In this document: positions 9,336 through 19,098 of the stretch, one piece after another
How the letters are laid out: the number at the start of each line of letters is the position of its first letter
Numbering within the stretch: position 1 is the stretch's first letter
DNA from: Dechloromonas hortensis
GTDB taxonomy: Bacteria; Pseudomonadota; Gammaproteobacteria; Burkholderiales; Rhodocyclaceae
Assembly (NCBI RefSeq): GCF_009469765.1
Contig: NZ_SSSQ01000007.1
Coordinates: 62,001-126,000 of the forward strand
Direction of reading: 5' to 3'
Length of the DNA: 64,000 nucleotides
Notes under the pieces: generated by a model
The model's input: only the letters and a program-made list of their open reading frames with translations
What the model was told of the DNA's origin: nothing
The model's database searches: none
Translations under genes and position numbers: made by a program

Positions 9336-9797
9336 ATGGAAATCGATCGTTACGACCGGCAAATTCTCGCCATCCTGCAGGCCGATGGCCGGATCAGCAA
9401 CCAGGATCTGGCCGACCGCATCGGCCTGTCGCCCTCACCCTGCCTGCGCCGGGTACGGGCGCTGGAAGAGTCGGGGTTGATTACCGGCTACCGTGCGCTG
9501 CTCGATGCCAAGAAACTCGGCCTGAGCCTGATGGCGCTGATCGGTATCTCGATGGATCAGCACACGCCGGAACGCTTTGCCAACCTCGAAGCCGCCATCA
9601 ACGACATTCCGGAGGTGCTGGAATGTCTGCTGATCACCGGTCAGCAATCCGACTACCAGTTAAAAGTCGTCATCCGCGACATGGATGCCTATCAGGAACT
9701 GCTGCTCAACAAGATCACCCGCATCCAGGGCGTGACCGGCGTGCACACCAGTTTTGTGCTCAGAAAAGTGGTTGACCGCAGCAGTCTGCCGTTATGA
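9336..9797 (+). CDS. Lrp/AsnC family transcriptional regulator
   Basis: A 153-residue Lrp/AsnC regulator. The N-terminal winged helix covers about residues 1-55 ('LADRIGLSPSPCLRRVRALE' is the recognition region), with a RAM ligand-binding domain over residues 65-150. These proteins sense amino acids as octamers. The ATG at 9336 is preferred to an in-frame TTG four codons upstream because MEIDRYDRQIL is the normal family start. Divergence from leuA suggests control of leuA and itself; this is inference. Confidence 0.88.
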   Translation: MEIDRYDRQILAILQADGRISNQDLADRIGLSPSPCLRRVRALEESGLITGYRALLDAKKLGLSLMALIGISMDQHTPERFANLEAAINDIPEVLECLLITGQQSDYQLKVVIRDMDAYQELLLNKITRIQGVTGVHTSFVLRKVVDRSSLPL

Positions 9798-9862
9798 AAC
9801 GGCGGCGCGAGTATTTACTTGTATAAACTGTTTATCGCTTACCCATCGTGAAGGTGTTTCCC

Positions 9863-10018
9863 ATGAAAGTCTTTCTTACGCTCTGTGCGACCGTCGTCTT
9901 GCTGAGCGGCTGCGCTGTTTACACGCCGGCCGGCAGTGTGGTCGTCGACCCGCATGGTCCGCCGAGTGGCGGGGGCGGCTTCTGTCCGCCGGGACAAGCC
10001 AAGAAGGGCAACTGCTAA
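9863..10018 (+). CDS. Small lipoprotein (51 residues)
   Basis: A short gene for a 51-residue secreted lipoprotein. MKVFLTLCATVVLLSGC ends in lipobox LSGC. It is followed by a Gly/Pro-rich stretch and a C-terminal 'FCPPGQAKKGNC' motif seen in many tiny proteobacterial lipoproteins. GAAGGTG upstream serves as ribosome site. Codon use is normal for the genome. It sits between the lrp gene and the RNase P RNA. Function unknown. Confidence 0.72.
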   Translation: MKVFLTLCATVVLLSGCAVYTPAGSVVVDPHGPPSGGGGFCPPGQAKKGNC

Positions 10019-10053
10019 AACGGTAAAGGCGTCGGCAAAGCCTGGCTGGGGCG

Positions 10054-10059
10054 TATAAT
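10054..10059 (+). promoter_or_regulatory. -10 box of rnpB
   Basis: Perfect TATAAT eight bases before the first base of the RNase P P1 helix. The -35 region is weak (TCGGCA about 17 bases upstream). Confidence 0.7.
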
Positions 10060-10066
10060 CCGCCCC

Positions 10067-10466
10067 GGAAAGTCGGCCAGGCAATCGCTGGATACGCAAG
10101 TATCGGGAGGAAAGTCCGGGCTCCATTGGGCAGGATGCCAGCTAACGGCTGGGTGCTATACGGTCGCAAGACGAAAGTTGAACGACTCAAGGCAACGGAA
10201 AGTGCAACAGAAAATAAACCGCCGATGGCCCCGCAAGGGGATCAGGTAAGGGCGAAACGGCGAGGTAAGAGCTCACCGCGCTGGCGGTAACGTTCAGCGG
10301 CATGGCAAACCCCATCCGGAGCAAGACCAAATAGGGAAGCTGAGGCGTGGCCCGCGCTGCTTCCGGGTAGGTTGCTTGAGCCTGTCGGTAACGGCAGGCC
10401 TAGAGGAATGATTGCCGAACCTCGCAAGAGGGGAACAGAACCCGGCTTATCGGCCGGCTTTCCACC
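10067..10466 (+). ncRNA. rnpB: RNase P RNA, bacterial type A
   Basis: The catalytic RNA of RNase P, which matures tRNA 5' ends. The universally conserved P4 5' strand (GAGGAAAGTCCGGGCTC at about 10108-10124) and the matching 3' strand with ACAGAACCCGGCTTA near 10434-10448 are present. Terminal P1 is formed by GGAAAGTCGGCC at 10067-10078 and GGCCGGCTTTCC at 10452-10463. A consensus TATAAT lies at 10054-10059, the right distance for a start near 10067. The exact 3' end and terminator are uncertain because the VWA gene converges within 10 bases. Confidence 0.95.
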
Positions 10467-10475
10467 AGATTCTGT

Positions 10476-11648
10476 TTATTTCGCCAGGCTGCGCATGGCC
10501 CGTTCGAGGCCGTCGATGGTCAGCGGGAACATCCGCTCGCCGAGTAGCTGGCGGATCATCGTGATCGATGGCGTGTAGCCCCAGTGGGCTTCCGGCAATG
10601 GGTTGAGCCAGACGGCCCGCGACCAGGTGTTGAGCAGGCGTTCCAGCCAGACGGCGCCGGCTTCCTCGTTCCAGTGTTCGACGCTGCCGCCGGGGCGGGC
10701 GACTTCGTAAGGGCTCATGCTGGCATCGCCGACGAAAACCAGCTTGTAGTCCGGGCCGTAGGTGTGGATGACGTCCCAGGTCGACAGCTTTTCGCCATGG
10801 CGCCGGCGATTGTCCTTCCACACCCCTTCATAGACACAGTTGTGGAAATAGAAGTGCTCAAGGTGCTTGAGCTCGGCGCGGGCGGCGGAAAACAGCTCCT
10901 CGCAGGCCTGGATGTGATCGTCCATCGAGCCGCCGATGTCGAGAAAGAGCAGCACCTTGATCGCATTATGGCGTTCCGGCCGCAACTGCAGGTCGAGCCA
11001 GCCGCCGTTGCGGGCCGTGCCGGCGATGGTGCCGTCGAGATCGAGTTCGGTCGCCGCGCCCTGGCGGGCAAAGCGACGCAGCCGACGCAGCGCGACCTTG
11101 ATGTTGCGCACCCCAAGCTCTAGCGAGTCGTCGAGATTGCGGAATTCGCGCTGCTCCCAGACCTTGATCGCCGTCCGGTTGCCGACCGATTCGCCGCCGA
11201 TGCGGACACCTTCCGGGTTGTAGCCGCCGTGGCCGAAGGGCGAGGTGCCGGCGGTGCCGATCCACTTGTTGCCGCCGGCATGGCGTTCCTTCTGCTCGGC
11301 GAGCCGTTCCTTCAGTTGCTCGAAGACCTTCTCGTAGCCGAGTTTCTGCAGCCGGGCCCGGTCGGCTTCCGACAGATGGCGGCGGGCCGCCAGTTCCAGC
11401 CATTCCTCCGGCACCATGGCGTCGAAACCGGGCAGCGCCTCGATACCCTTGAAGTATTCGCCGAAGGCGCGGTCGAAACGGTCGTACAGGGCCTCGTCCT
11501 TGACCAGCAGGGCGCGCGCCAGCAGGTAGAAATCGTCGAGGCTGCCACTGACCAGTCGGGCCTGCAGCGCTTCGAGCAGGGCCAGCAGCTCGTTGGTCGA
11601 CACCGGCAACTGACGCGCCTTCAGGTGCAGGAAGAAATCGACCAGCAC
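10476..11648 (-). CDS. VWA-domain protein partnered with MoxR ATPase
   Basis: A 390-residue protein of the CoxE/YehP-like VWA class. An N-terminal helical region (1-200) precedes a VWA domain starting at 'IKVLLFLDIGGSMDDH'. The MIDAS motif is DxGxS, not the canonical DxSxS. The start is a GTG at 11648, four bases after the MoxR stop. MoxR/VWA pairs act as chaperone-like remodelling machines for metalloenzymes or secreted complexes; no client is identifiable here. It ends head-on with rnpB. Confidence 0.85.
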   Translation of the reverse strand: MLVDFFLHLKARQLPVSTNELLALLEALQARLVSGSLDDFYLLARALLVKDEALYDRFDRAFGEYFKGIEALPGFDAMVPEEWLELAARRHLSEADRARLQKLGYEKVFEQLKERLAEQKERHAGGNKWIGTAGTSPFGHGGYNPEGVRIGGESVGNRTAIKVWEQREFRNLDDSLELGVRNIKVALRRLRRFARQGAATELDLDGTIAGTARNGGWLDLQLRPERHNAIKVLLFLDIGGSMDDHIQACEELFSAARAELKHLEHFYFHNCVYEGVWKDNRRRHGEKLSTWDVIHTYGPDYKLVFVGDASMSPYEVARPGGSVEHWNEEAGAVWLERLLNTWSRAVWLNPLPEAHWGYTPSITMIRQLLGERMFPLTIDGLERAMRSLAK

Positions 11649-11652
11649 TGGT

Positions 11653-12495
11653 TCAGCTCTTGCGGTGGGCCATGAAGGCGAGGCGTTCGAACAGATGCAC
11701 GTCCTGCTCGTTCTTGAGCAGCGCCCCGTGCAGTGGTGGAATGGCGTCTTTCGCCTCCTTGGCGCGCAGCGCTTCCGGCGGGATATCCTCGGCCAGCAGC
11801 AGCTTCAGCCAGTCGATCAGTTCGCTGGTGGACGGCTTCTTCTTCAGGCCGGGCACTTCGCGCAGGTCGAAGAAGACTTCCAGCGCTTCCTTCAGCAGAT
11901 CATGCTTGAGGACCGGGAAATGGACGCCGACGATGCGCTGCATCGTTTCCTTGTCGGGGAACTTGATGTAGTGGAAGAAGCAGCGGCGCAGGAAGGCGTC
12001 GGGCAGTTCCTTCTCGTTGTTCGAGGTGATGATGATCAGCGGCCGGTGTTTCGCCTTGATCGTCCGGTGCAGCTCGTAGCAGTGGAATTCCATGCGGTCG
12101 AGTTCGCGCAGCAGGTCGTTGGGGAACTCGATGTCGGCCTTGTCGATTTCGTCGATCAGTACCACCGACGGTTCGTCGCACTCGAAGGCCTGCCACAGCA
12201 CGCCATGCCCGATGTAGTGGCTGATGTCCTCGACGCGCGGATCGCCCAGTTGCGAGTCGCGCAGCCGCGACACGGCGTCGTATTCGTAGAGGCCCTGCTG
12301 CGCCTTGGTGGTCGATTTGATATGCCACTGGAAGAGCGGCATGTTCAGCGCCCGCGCCACTTCCTCGGCCAACAGCGTCTTGCCGGTGCCGGGTTCGCCT
12401 TTGATGAGCAGCGGCCGTTGCAGGGCGATGGCGGCGTTGACCGCCAGGGTCAGGTCGCAGGTGGCGACGTAGCTTTCGGTACCTTCGAATTTCAT
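11653..12495 (-). CDS. MoxR-family AAA ATPase
   Basis: A 280-residue AAA+ ATPase. Walker A is 'GEPGTGKT' near residues 33-40, Walker B 'VVLIDEIDKAD' near 109-119, with sensor 1 'IITSNNEKELPDAFLRRC' after it. The family unfolds or remodels partners together with the VWA protein encoded immediately downstream. The upstream 111 bases separate it from a divergent methyltransferase gene and should hold both promoters. Confidence 0.92.
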   Translation of the reverse strand: MKFEGTESYVATCDLTLAVNAAIALQRPLLIKGEPGTGKTLLAEEVARALNMPLFQWHIKSTTKAQQGLYEYDAVSRLRDSQLGDPRVEDISHYIGHGVLWQAFECDEPSVVLIDEIDKADIEFPNDLLRELDRMEFHCYELHRTIKAKHRPLIIITSNNEKELPDAFLRRCFFHYIKFPDKETMQRIVGVHFPVLKHDLLKEALEVFFDLREVPGLKKKPSTSELIDWLKLLLAEDIPPEALRAKEAKDAIPPLHGALLKNEQDVHLFERLAFMAHRKS

Positions 12496-12606
12496 GGTCT
12501 GGATGTCCGGTGGAGGCGTCTCGGTGGGCCGATTGTAAAGGCAAAGCGCCGGCTGAAAACGCCGCCGGCCAGTCTTGGCAGCCGGGCTTCTAGCCTACAA
12601 TGCCGC

Positions 12607-13749
12607 ATGAACTCGACTGCATCCCCCCTCATTAGCTGGCAGGAAGCTGGCCTCGACCACGCGGCCCGCTGGCGCTCCGAAGCCGGCCTGCCGCCGCCCG
12701 CCAATGTCGTTATCGCCGATGACACGCTAAAGGCCGATGCCGCCTACCGCCTGGCGGCGCAAGGCACTGCGCTACTCTGGCGCGGCGACTACCAGAATGC
12801 CCGCAATCTGCTGCAGGCCATGGCCCGGCGGGCCGAGCGCAAGCCGCGGGCGGGCGCCGAGCAGAAGCCGGCGACGCCGGCCGAAGCTTTCCAGATGCAT
12901 CGCGCCGCCCAAGGTCGGCGGGCGGCCATTCTCGGCAGCCTGCTGGTGCCGCTGACCGCCGATTACCGCGTGCCGCTGCGTCGCGGCCAGGACGTGGCCG
13001 AGGCCTGCCGGGCGGCGCTGGGGCCGGGTGCAGAGGATTCGGTGATTTCGCTGCGCGGCCTGCTCGCCTTGGTCAGCGCCTACGAATGGCGCAAGAAAGG
13101 GGCGCTGGTACCGGCGCTGGGAGCGCGTATCCACCCGCATTTCGGCGTCTTTTCGCCGGTCCGCGGCGAATATGTCGATCTGGTCGCCAAGGCGCCGTTG
13201 CCGGCCAACTGCAATCTGGCCTTCGATATCGGCACCGGTTCCGGCGTGCTGGCGGCGGTGCTGGCCAAGCGCGGCATCCCGCGCGTCGTGGCGACCGACA
13301 TGGACTCGCGTGCCCTGGCCTGTGCCGCGGAAAATGCCCAAAATCTCGGGTTGACCGCCGGCATCGAGGTGGTCCGGGCCGATCTCTTTCCGGAAGGCCG
13401 GGCCCCGCTCGTCGTCTGCAATCCGCCGTGGCTGCCGGCGCAGCCGAGTTCGCCGGTCGAATATGCGATCTACGATCCGGATTCGCAGATGCTGCGCGGT
13501 TTCCTGAGCGGCCTGGCGGCGCATCTGGCGCCGGGTGGCGAGGGCTGGTTGATCATTTCCGACCTCGCCGAACATCTCGGCCTGCGTTCGCGCGCCGAAT
13601 TGCTCGGCTGGATCGTGGCGGCTGGTCTGAAAGTGCTCGGCCGGCTCGATACCCGGCCGAAACATCCGAAGGCCCAGGATGCCAGCGACCCGCTGCATGC
13701 GGCGCGAGCGGCGGAAGTGACCTCGCTGTGGCGATTGGGGGCGGCCTGA
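12607..13749 (+). CDS. Class I SAM-dependent methyltransferase
   Basis: A 380-residue methyltransferase with an N-terminal helical domain (1-180) and a Rossmann-type catalytic domain: motif I 'DIGTGSGVLA' at 207-216 and motif IV 'NPPW' at 272-275. NPPW/NPPY motifs mark N-methylation of an amide or base, as in PrmC/HemK and RlmG-type enzymes. The substrate is not clear. The ATG at 12607 is the first credible start; an open frame continues 314 codons upstream but lies antisense to moxR. Confidence 0.85.
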   Translation: MNSTASPLISWQEAGLDHAARWRSEAGLPPPANVVIADDTLKADAAYRLAAQGTALLWRGDYQNARNLLQAMARRAERKPRAGAEQKPATPAEAFQMHRAAQGRRAAILGSLLVPLTADYRVPLRRGQDVAEACRAALGPGAEDSVISLRGLLALVSAYEWRKKGALVPALGARIHPHFGVFSPVRGEYVDLVAKAPLPANCNLAFDIGTGSGVLAAVLAKRGIPRVVATDMDSRALACAAENAQNLGLTAGIEVVRADLFPEGRAPLVVCNPPWLPAQPSSPVEYAIYDPDSQMLRGFLSGLAAHLAPGGEGWLIISDLAEHLGLRSRAELLGWIVAAGLKVLGRLDTRPKHPKAQDASDPLHAARAAEVTSLWRLGAA

Positions 13750-13829
13750 TTTTTTTGCCGGACAGGGAATAAAGCAGGGGCGTTTGTCGTTCATCTCGGT
13801 GCAGCACCTATAACCTGACGGAGACGACC

Positions 13830-14207
13830 ATGAAAACGAACAAACTGATGCTCACCCTGGCCCTGACGGCCGTACTGGCTGCCTGCTCGACAGCCGAAAC
13901 CCGGCCGGCCATGACGTCCGGTAGCATGCTGACCGGCAGCAACGGCATGACCCTCTATGTTTTCGATAAGGACGAAGCTGGCAGCGGCCAGAGCTGGTGC
14001 ACCGGGGCGTGCGCCACCAACTGGCCGCCGCTGTTTGCCCCACATGAGGCCATGGCGAGCGGCGATTACAGCGTCATCAAGCGGGGCGACGGCAACAAGC
14101 AATGGGCCTACAAGGGCAAGCCGCTGTATTTCTGGAGCAAGGATCAGAAGGTCGGCGATACCACCGGCGACGGCTTCAACAACCTCTGGCACGTCGCCAA
14201 GCCCTGA
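13830..14207 (+). CDS. COG4315-type lipoprotein with YxFxxD repeats
   Basis: A 125-residue lipoprotein. The signal peptide ends in lipobox LAAC. The mature part has two copies of the family motif, 'TLYVFDKD' and 'LYFWSKD', with two Cys in 'WCTGACATNWPPL' that likely form a disulfide. The family is secreted and of unknown function. It is 9 bases upstream of the ECF sigma gene, so it is probably in the same unit and a likely autoregulated target. Confidence 0.85.
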   Translation: MKTNKLMLTLALTAVLAACSTAETRPAMTSGSMLTGSNGMTLYVFDKDEAGSGQSWCTGACATNWPPLFAPHEAMASGDYSVIKRGDGNKQWAYKGKPLYFWSKDQKVGDTTGDGFNNLWHVAKP

Positions 14208-14216
14208 TCGCATCAA

Positions 14217-14717
14217 GTGGATAGCCGCGCGATCCTCGCCGAAATACCGCGCCTGCGCCGCTACGCGCGGGCGATGCTCGGCGACCGCGCAGCGGCGGAC
14301 GATCTCGTGCAGGACACGCTCGAACGGGCCTGGTGCCGGCTGGCCCAGTGGCGGGTCGGCAGCGATTTGCGGGCCTGGCTGTTCAGCATCATGCACAACC
14401 TGCACGTCGATCAGTTGCGCCGGCCATCGCTGCCGACGCATTCGCTGGACGACGCCGGCGACGATGCACCCATCCGGCCGATGCAGAGCGACCAGTTGGA
14501 ACTGCTTGATCTCGAAGCCGCGTTGAGCCAGTTGCCGGATGAACAGCGCGCCGTGCTGCTGCTCGTCGCGGTCGAAGAGATGAGTTATGCCGAAGTCGCT
14601 GCCGCGCTGGAAATTCCGCTGGGCACCGTGATGTCCCGGCTGTCGCGTGGCCGCGAGCGGCTGCGCCAGATCATGGAAGGTCGCCAGCCGGCCGCCAATT
14701 TGCGAGTCGTGCGATGA
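14217..14717 (+). CDS. ECF-type RNA polymerase sigma factor
   Basis: A 166-residue group 4 sigma factor. Region 2 ('AAADDLVQDTLERAW' and 'LRAWLFSIMHNLHVDQLRR') recognises the -10 element. Region 4 ('MSYAEVAAALEIPLGTVMSRLSRG') recognises the -35. The start is GTG at 14217, the first in-frame initiator after the upstream gene. It overlaps the next gene as ATGA, the classic sigma/anti-sigma arrangement. Confidence 0.92.
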   Translation: MDSRAILAEIPRLRRYARAMLGDRAAADDLVQDTLERAWCRLAQWRVGSDLRAWLFSIMHNLHVDQLRRPSLPTHSLDDAGDDAPIRPMQSDQLELLDLEAALSQLPDEQRAVLLLVAVEEMSYAEVAAALEIPLGTVMSRLSRGRERLRQIMEGRQPAANLRVVR

Positions 14718-15517
14718 GTCAAGTGTCCGAAACCGATCTCCAGGCCTGGGTCGATGCCCGGCTGGCGCCGCCCCGGCAGCATGAAATCGATGCCTACCTG
14801 GCCGAGCATCCCGACCAGGCCGAACGGCTGCGCGCCTATCAGGCGCAGAAGCGGGCCATTAAGGCACTGTTCGATCCGGTGCTCAACGAGGCGCTTCCGG
14901 AAAATCTGCACCGCCTGACCGATGCGCCGGCGAGGCCGGCGGTCGACCGCCCGCCAGCGGCATTTTTCAGCCGCTGGTCGCTGCAGCGTCTGGCAGCCGG
15001 CGTGCTGGTCGCCCTGCTTGGCGGGGCCGCCGGCTGGCTCGGCCATGCCCAGTACCAGGCAAGCGACCGGCTGGCCCGGCTGGCGCCGCTGCCGCATCAG
15101 GCGGCCGTCGCCCACGTCGTCTACAGTCCGGACGTCCGGCGCCCGGTCGAAGTGACGGCTGATCAGGAGGAGCAACTGGTCAAGTGGCTGTCGAAGCGCC
15201 TCGGCACACCGGTCAGTCCGCCCAAGCTGGGCGCCGTCGGCTACGAGCTGGTCGGCGGTCGGCTGCTGCCCGGCAACAGCGGGCCGGTCGCTCAGTTCAT
15301 GTATCAGGACGCCAGCGGCCAGCGCCTGACGCTCTACCTGAGCACCGAGAACGGCGGCAAGGCGGAAACCGGCTTCCGTTTCGCCCGCGAAGGCCAGATC
15401 AATGTCTTCTACTGGGTCGAAGGCAAGTTCGGCTATGCGCTGTCGGCCGGCATCGACAAGAATGAACTGGCCAAGGTCGCCACCGCCGTTTACGATCAGC
15501 TGGATCGAGCCAAATAG
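14714..15517 (+). CDS. Membrane anti-sigma factor
   Basis: A 267-residue protein with a cytoplasmic N-terminal domain (1-85), one transmembrane helix ('LAAGVLVALLGGAAGWLGHA', about 92-111) and a periplasmic domain of about 150 residues. The N-terminal 'DLQAWVDARLAPPRQHEIDAY' region matches the transmembrane anti-sigma family seen next to ECF genes. No HxxxCxxC zinc motif is present. The overlap with the sigma gene gives translational coupling, so it most likely holds that sigma factor inactive. Confidence 0.85.
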   Translation: MSQVSETDLQAWVDARLAPPRQHEIDAYLAEHPDQAERLRAYQAQKRAIKALFDPVLNEALPENLHRLTDAPARPAVDRPPAAFFSRWSLQRLAAGVLVALLGGAAGWLGHAQYQASDRLARLAPLPHQAAVAHVVYSPDVRRPVEVTADQEEQLVKWLSKRLGTPVSPPKLGAVGYELVGGRLLPGNSGPVAQFMYQDASGQRLTLYLSTENGGKAETGFRFAREGQINVFYWVEGKFGYALSAGIDKNELAKVATAVYDQLDRAK

Positions 15518-15549
15518 ACCGGCCAGCGCCGGCTGCGAAAGAAATCATC

Positions 15550-15951
15550 ATGCCGGGCCTTGTCCTCAACGAAAACGAAGTCGAATTCATCGCCATCCGC
15601 GCTCAGGGCGCCGGCGGGCAGAACATCAACAAGGTCTCGAACGCGGTACATCTGCGTTTCGATGTCGCCGCCTCCAGCCTGCCGGAAGAGATCAAGGGCA
15701 AGTTGCTGGCGCTGCGCGACCAGCGCATCAGCAGCGACGGCATCGTCGTCATCAAGGCGCAGAAGCACCGCAGCCTGGAGCGGAATCGCGAAGACGGCCT
15801 GGTTCGCCTGCGCGAACTGATTGCCAGCGCCGCCTTCGTGGCGCCGCCGCGCCGGCCGACCAAGCCGACGCGCAACTCGCAGCGCAAGCGCGTCGACAGC
15901 AAGATCAAGCGCGGGCAGGTCAAGCTGCAGCGCGGCCGGGTCTGCGAATAG
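15550..15951 (+). CDS. arfB: Alternative ribosome-rescue factor ArfB (YaeJ)
   Basis: A 133-residue peptidyl-tRNA hydrolase that rescues stalled ribosomes. The catalytic GGQ is in 'GAGGQNINKVSNAVHLRF' near residues 21-38, and the basic C-terminal tail (KRVDSKIKRGQVKLQRGR) is the part that enters the empty mRNA channel. Length agrees with E. coli ArfB (140). It lies 32 bases after the anti-sigma gene. Confidence 0.93.
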   Translation: MPGLVLNENEVEFIAIRAQGAGGQNINKVSNAVHLRFDVAASSLPEEIKGKLLALRDQRISSDGIVVIKAQKHRSLERNREDGLVRLRELIASAAFVAPPRRPTKPTRNSQRKRVDSKIKRGQVKLQRGRVCE

Positions 15952-15972
15952 CCGGGGCGGGGCGGTGCTGCC

Positions 15973-16326
15973 TTACTTGCTGATCGGGGCGTCGCGACCG
16001 GAGTACTGGTCGCTCATCCGGTAGGGCGCGTCGATGAAGCGAGCTGTCGGTTTGTCGCGACAGAAACGCTCGATGTAAAGCTCGACCGTGCCGCTCGACA
16101 AATCGGTCACCTGCTGGGATTGATTGGCATAGTTGTGGCCGCTGAGAAAGCCGCGCGCCCAGGCAACGTATTGCTTGCGCTGTTCCGGATCGTCCTTCGA
16201 TTTGAACCAGGCCTGGCATGAACTGTCGTCAAAACCGAGTATTTTGAGTGGTGCACCGGCGGCAACACCGCTAGCCAGCAGGCCCAGCAAGATGGTCGCC
16301 CCGGCGGCGAGGCATTTTCGCAACAT
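15973..16326 (-). CDS. Exported hypothetical protein
   Basis: A 117-residue protein with a cleavable signal peptide (cleavage after AAGA near 25) and two mature Cys ('SSCQAW' and 'ERFCRD') positioned to form a disulfide. The 'YVAWARGFLSGHNYA' and 'FCRDKPTARFIDA' stretches recall small helical periplasmic proteins of the HdeA/Rap1a type, but I cannot assign a family firmly. AGGGGAAT upstream is a fair ribosome site. Convergent with arfB. Confidence 0.72.
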   Translation of the reverse strand: MLRKCLAAGATILLGLLASGVAAGAPLKILGFDDSSCQAWFKSKDDPEQRKQYVAWARGFLSGHNYANQSQQVTDLSSGTVELYIERFCRDKPTARFIDAPYRMSDQYSGRDAPISK

Positions 16327-16430
16327 CTGATTCCCCTGTTTGATGCGGGCAGTGATCGGCGCTACGGAGAACGGGCGCCTTCAGCTGCCTGCTTAAGTAT
16401 AGCGCCGCAAATGCCCGGCCTTGTCGGGCG

Positions 16431-16568
16431 TCAGCAGAAGGCGATGGCCAACAGGGCGGGATCGTCGAGCAGGTTGAGCAGGGCGTAGGCGGCCAGCCGA
16501 TTGCCGACGAACCAGACCTGTTCCGAGAGGCTCGCCAGCCGGTTGAGCAGTGGTAGGGCGATGCTCAT
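16431..16568 (-). CDS. Possible 45-residue small protein
   Basis: A short open frame of 45 residues starting MSIALPLLNRLASLSEQ. Third codon positions are mostly G or C, as in real genes here, and the predicted peptide is hydrophobic and helical with one Trp and a terminal Cys. No ribosome-binding site is visible and a strong terminator lies just upstream, so it may be a fragment of a lost gene rather than an expressed peptide. Confidence 0.3.
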   Translation of the reverse strand: MSIALPLLNRLASLSEQVWFVGNRLAAYALLNLLDDPALLAIAFC

Positions 16569-16580
16569 CAGGGATCGGGC

Positions 16581-16607
16581 AAAAGAAAGGGCCCCGAAGG
16601 GCCCCTT
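16581..16607 (-). terminator. Rho-independent terminator
   Basis: On the minus strand a GGGCCC/GGGCCC stem closes a TTCG tetraloop and is followed by TTTCTTTT, directly after the stop of the small winged-helix gene. Confidence 0.85.
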
Positions 16608-16610
16608 GAC

Positions 16611-16862
16611 CTAGCTCTTGACGCCTGGCTTGCGGCCTGGCGCGGCAGAAGGCATGTAACCCGCGACGCGGCAGAAGATGCCTTCGATCGGGGTGCCGTT
16701 CTTGAAGGTGGTCATGCTGCACATGGAGATGGCCTTTTGCGCGGATAGCTCCTGCAGCGAGGCGCGAACCTCGGTCAGGTCAATGCCGGTGCCCTTGGCG
16801 ATATCCGCGTCGAGCAATTGACCGTGTTTTTTCAGGTGCGAAAGGATGGAGTCTGTGTGCAT
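16611..16862 (-). CDS. Small winged-helix-like protein
   Basis: An 83-residue protein whose first 50 residues ('SILSHLKKHGQLLDADIAKGTG' onward, with 'EVRASLQELSAQKAI') look like a winged helix-turn-helix: A-helix, recognition region, then wing. The tail is basic and Pro/Gly-rich. I chose the ATG at 16862 with AAAGG nine bases upstream over an in-frame TTG nine codons earlier. Likely a small DNA-binding regulator; target unknown. A terminator follows directly. Confidence 0.7.
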   Translation of the reverse strand: MHTDSILSHLKKHGQLLDADIAKGTGIDLTEVRASLQELSAQKAISMCSMTTFKNGTPIEGIFCRVAGYMPSAAPGRKPGVKS

Positions 16863-16994
16863 GTCGAGAGCCTTTAATAAAGATGCCAAATTAGAACTGT
16901 CTACCTCGAGTGGTGAAGAGTGTTTCGAAGTGCTCAGATTAAGAAATAAAGCAAAAGGCCAACCCCGGGGGATTGGCCGCAGTGCTTGATTTAC

Positions 16995-17071
16995 TGGTGG
17001 GCCCGCACGGACTTGAACCGTGGACCAAAGGATTATGAGTCCTCTGCTCTAACCAACTGAGCTACAGGCCC
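16995..17071 (-). tRNA. tRNA with CAU anticodon, probably tRNA-Ile2
   Basis: A complete 77-base cloverleaf with encoded CCA: acceptor GGGCCTG/CGGGCCC, D-arm GCTC/GAGC, anticodon stem GAGGA/TCCTT with loop CTCATAA, T-arm CACGG/CCGTG. A CAU anticodon fits elongator Met or, after lysidine modification, Ile2. The TTTGGTC variable region and GGGCCTG acceptor resemble Ile2 genes of other proteobacteria more than elongator Met. It starts seven bases after the rpoD stop, so it is probably processed from the rpoD transcript. Confidence 0.93.
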
Positions 17072-17078
17072 GGAAAAC

Positions 17079-19052
<1,974 letters not shown>

Positions 19053-19098
19053 GAACACGATCCCTTGAATTGCGGAAAACCTCAAATTCTACCATAAC

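Noticed and set aside
11665..12606. Long plus-strand open frame continuous with the methyltransferase gene
   Set aside because: It is the antisense of moxR, whose Walker motifs are intact; the methyltransferase starts at 12607.
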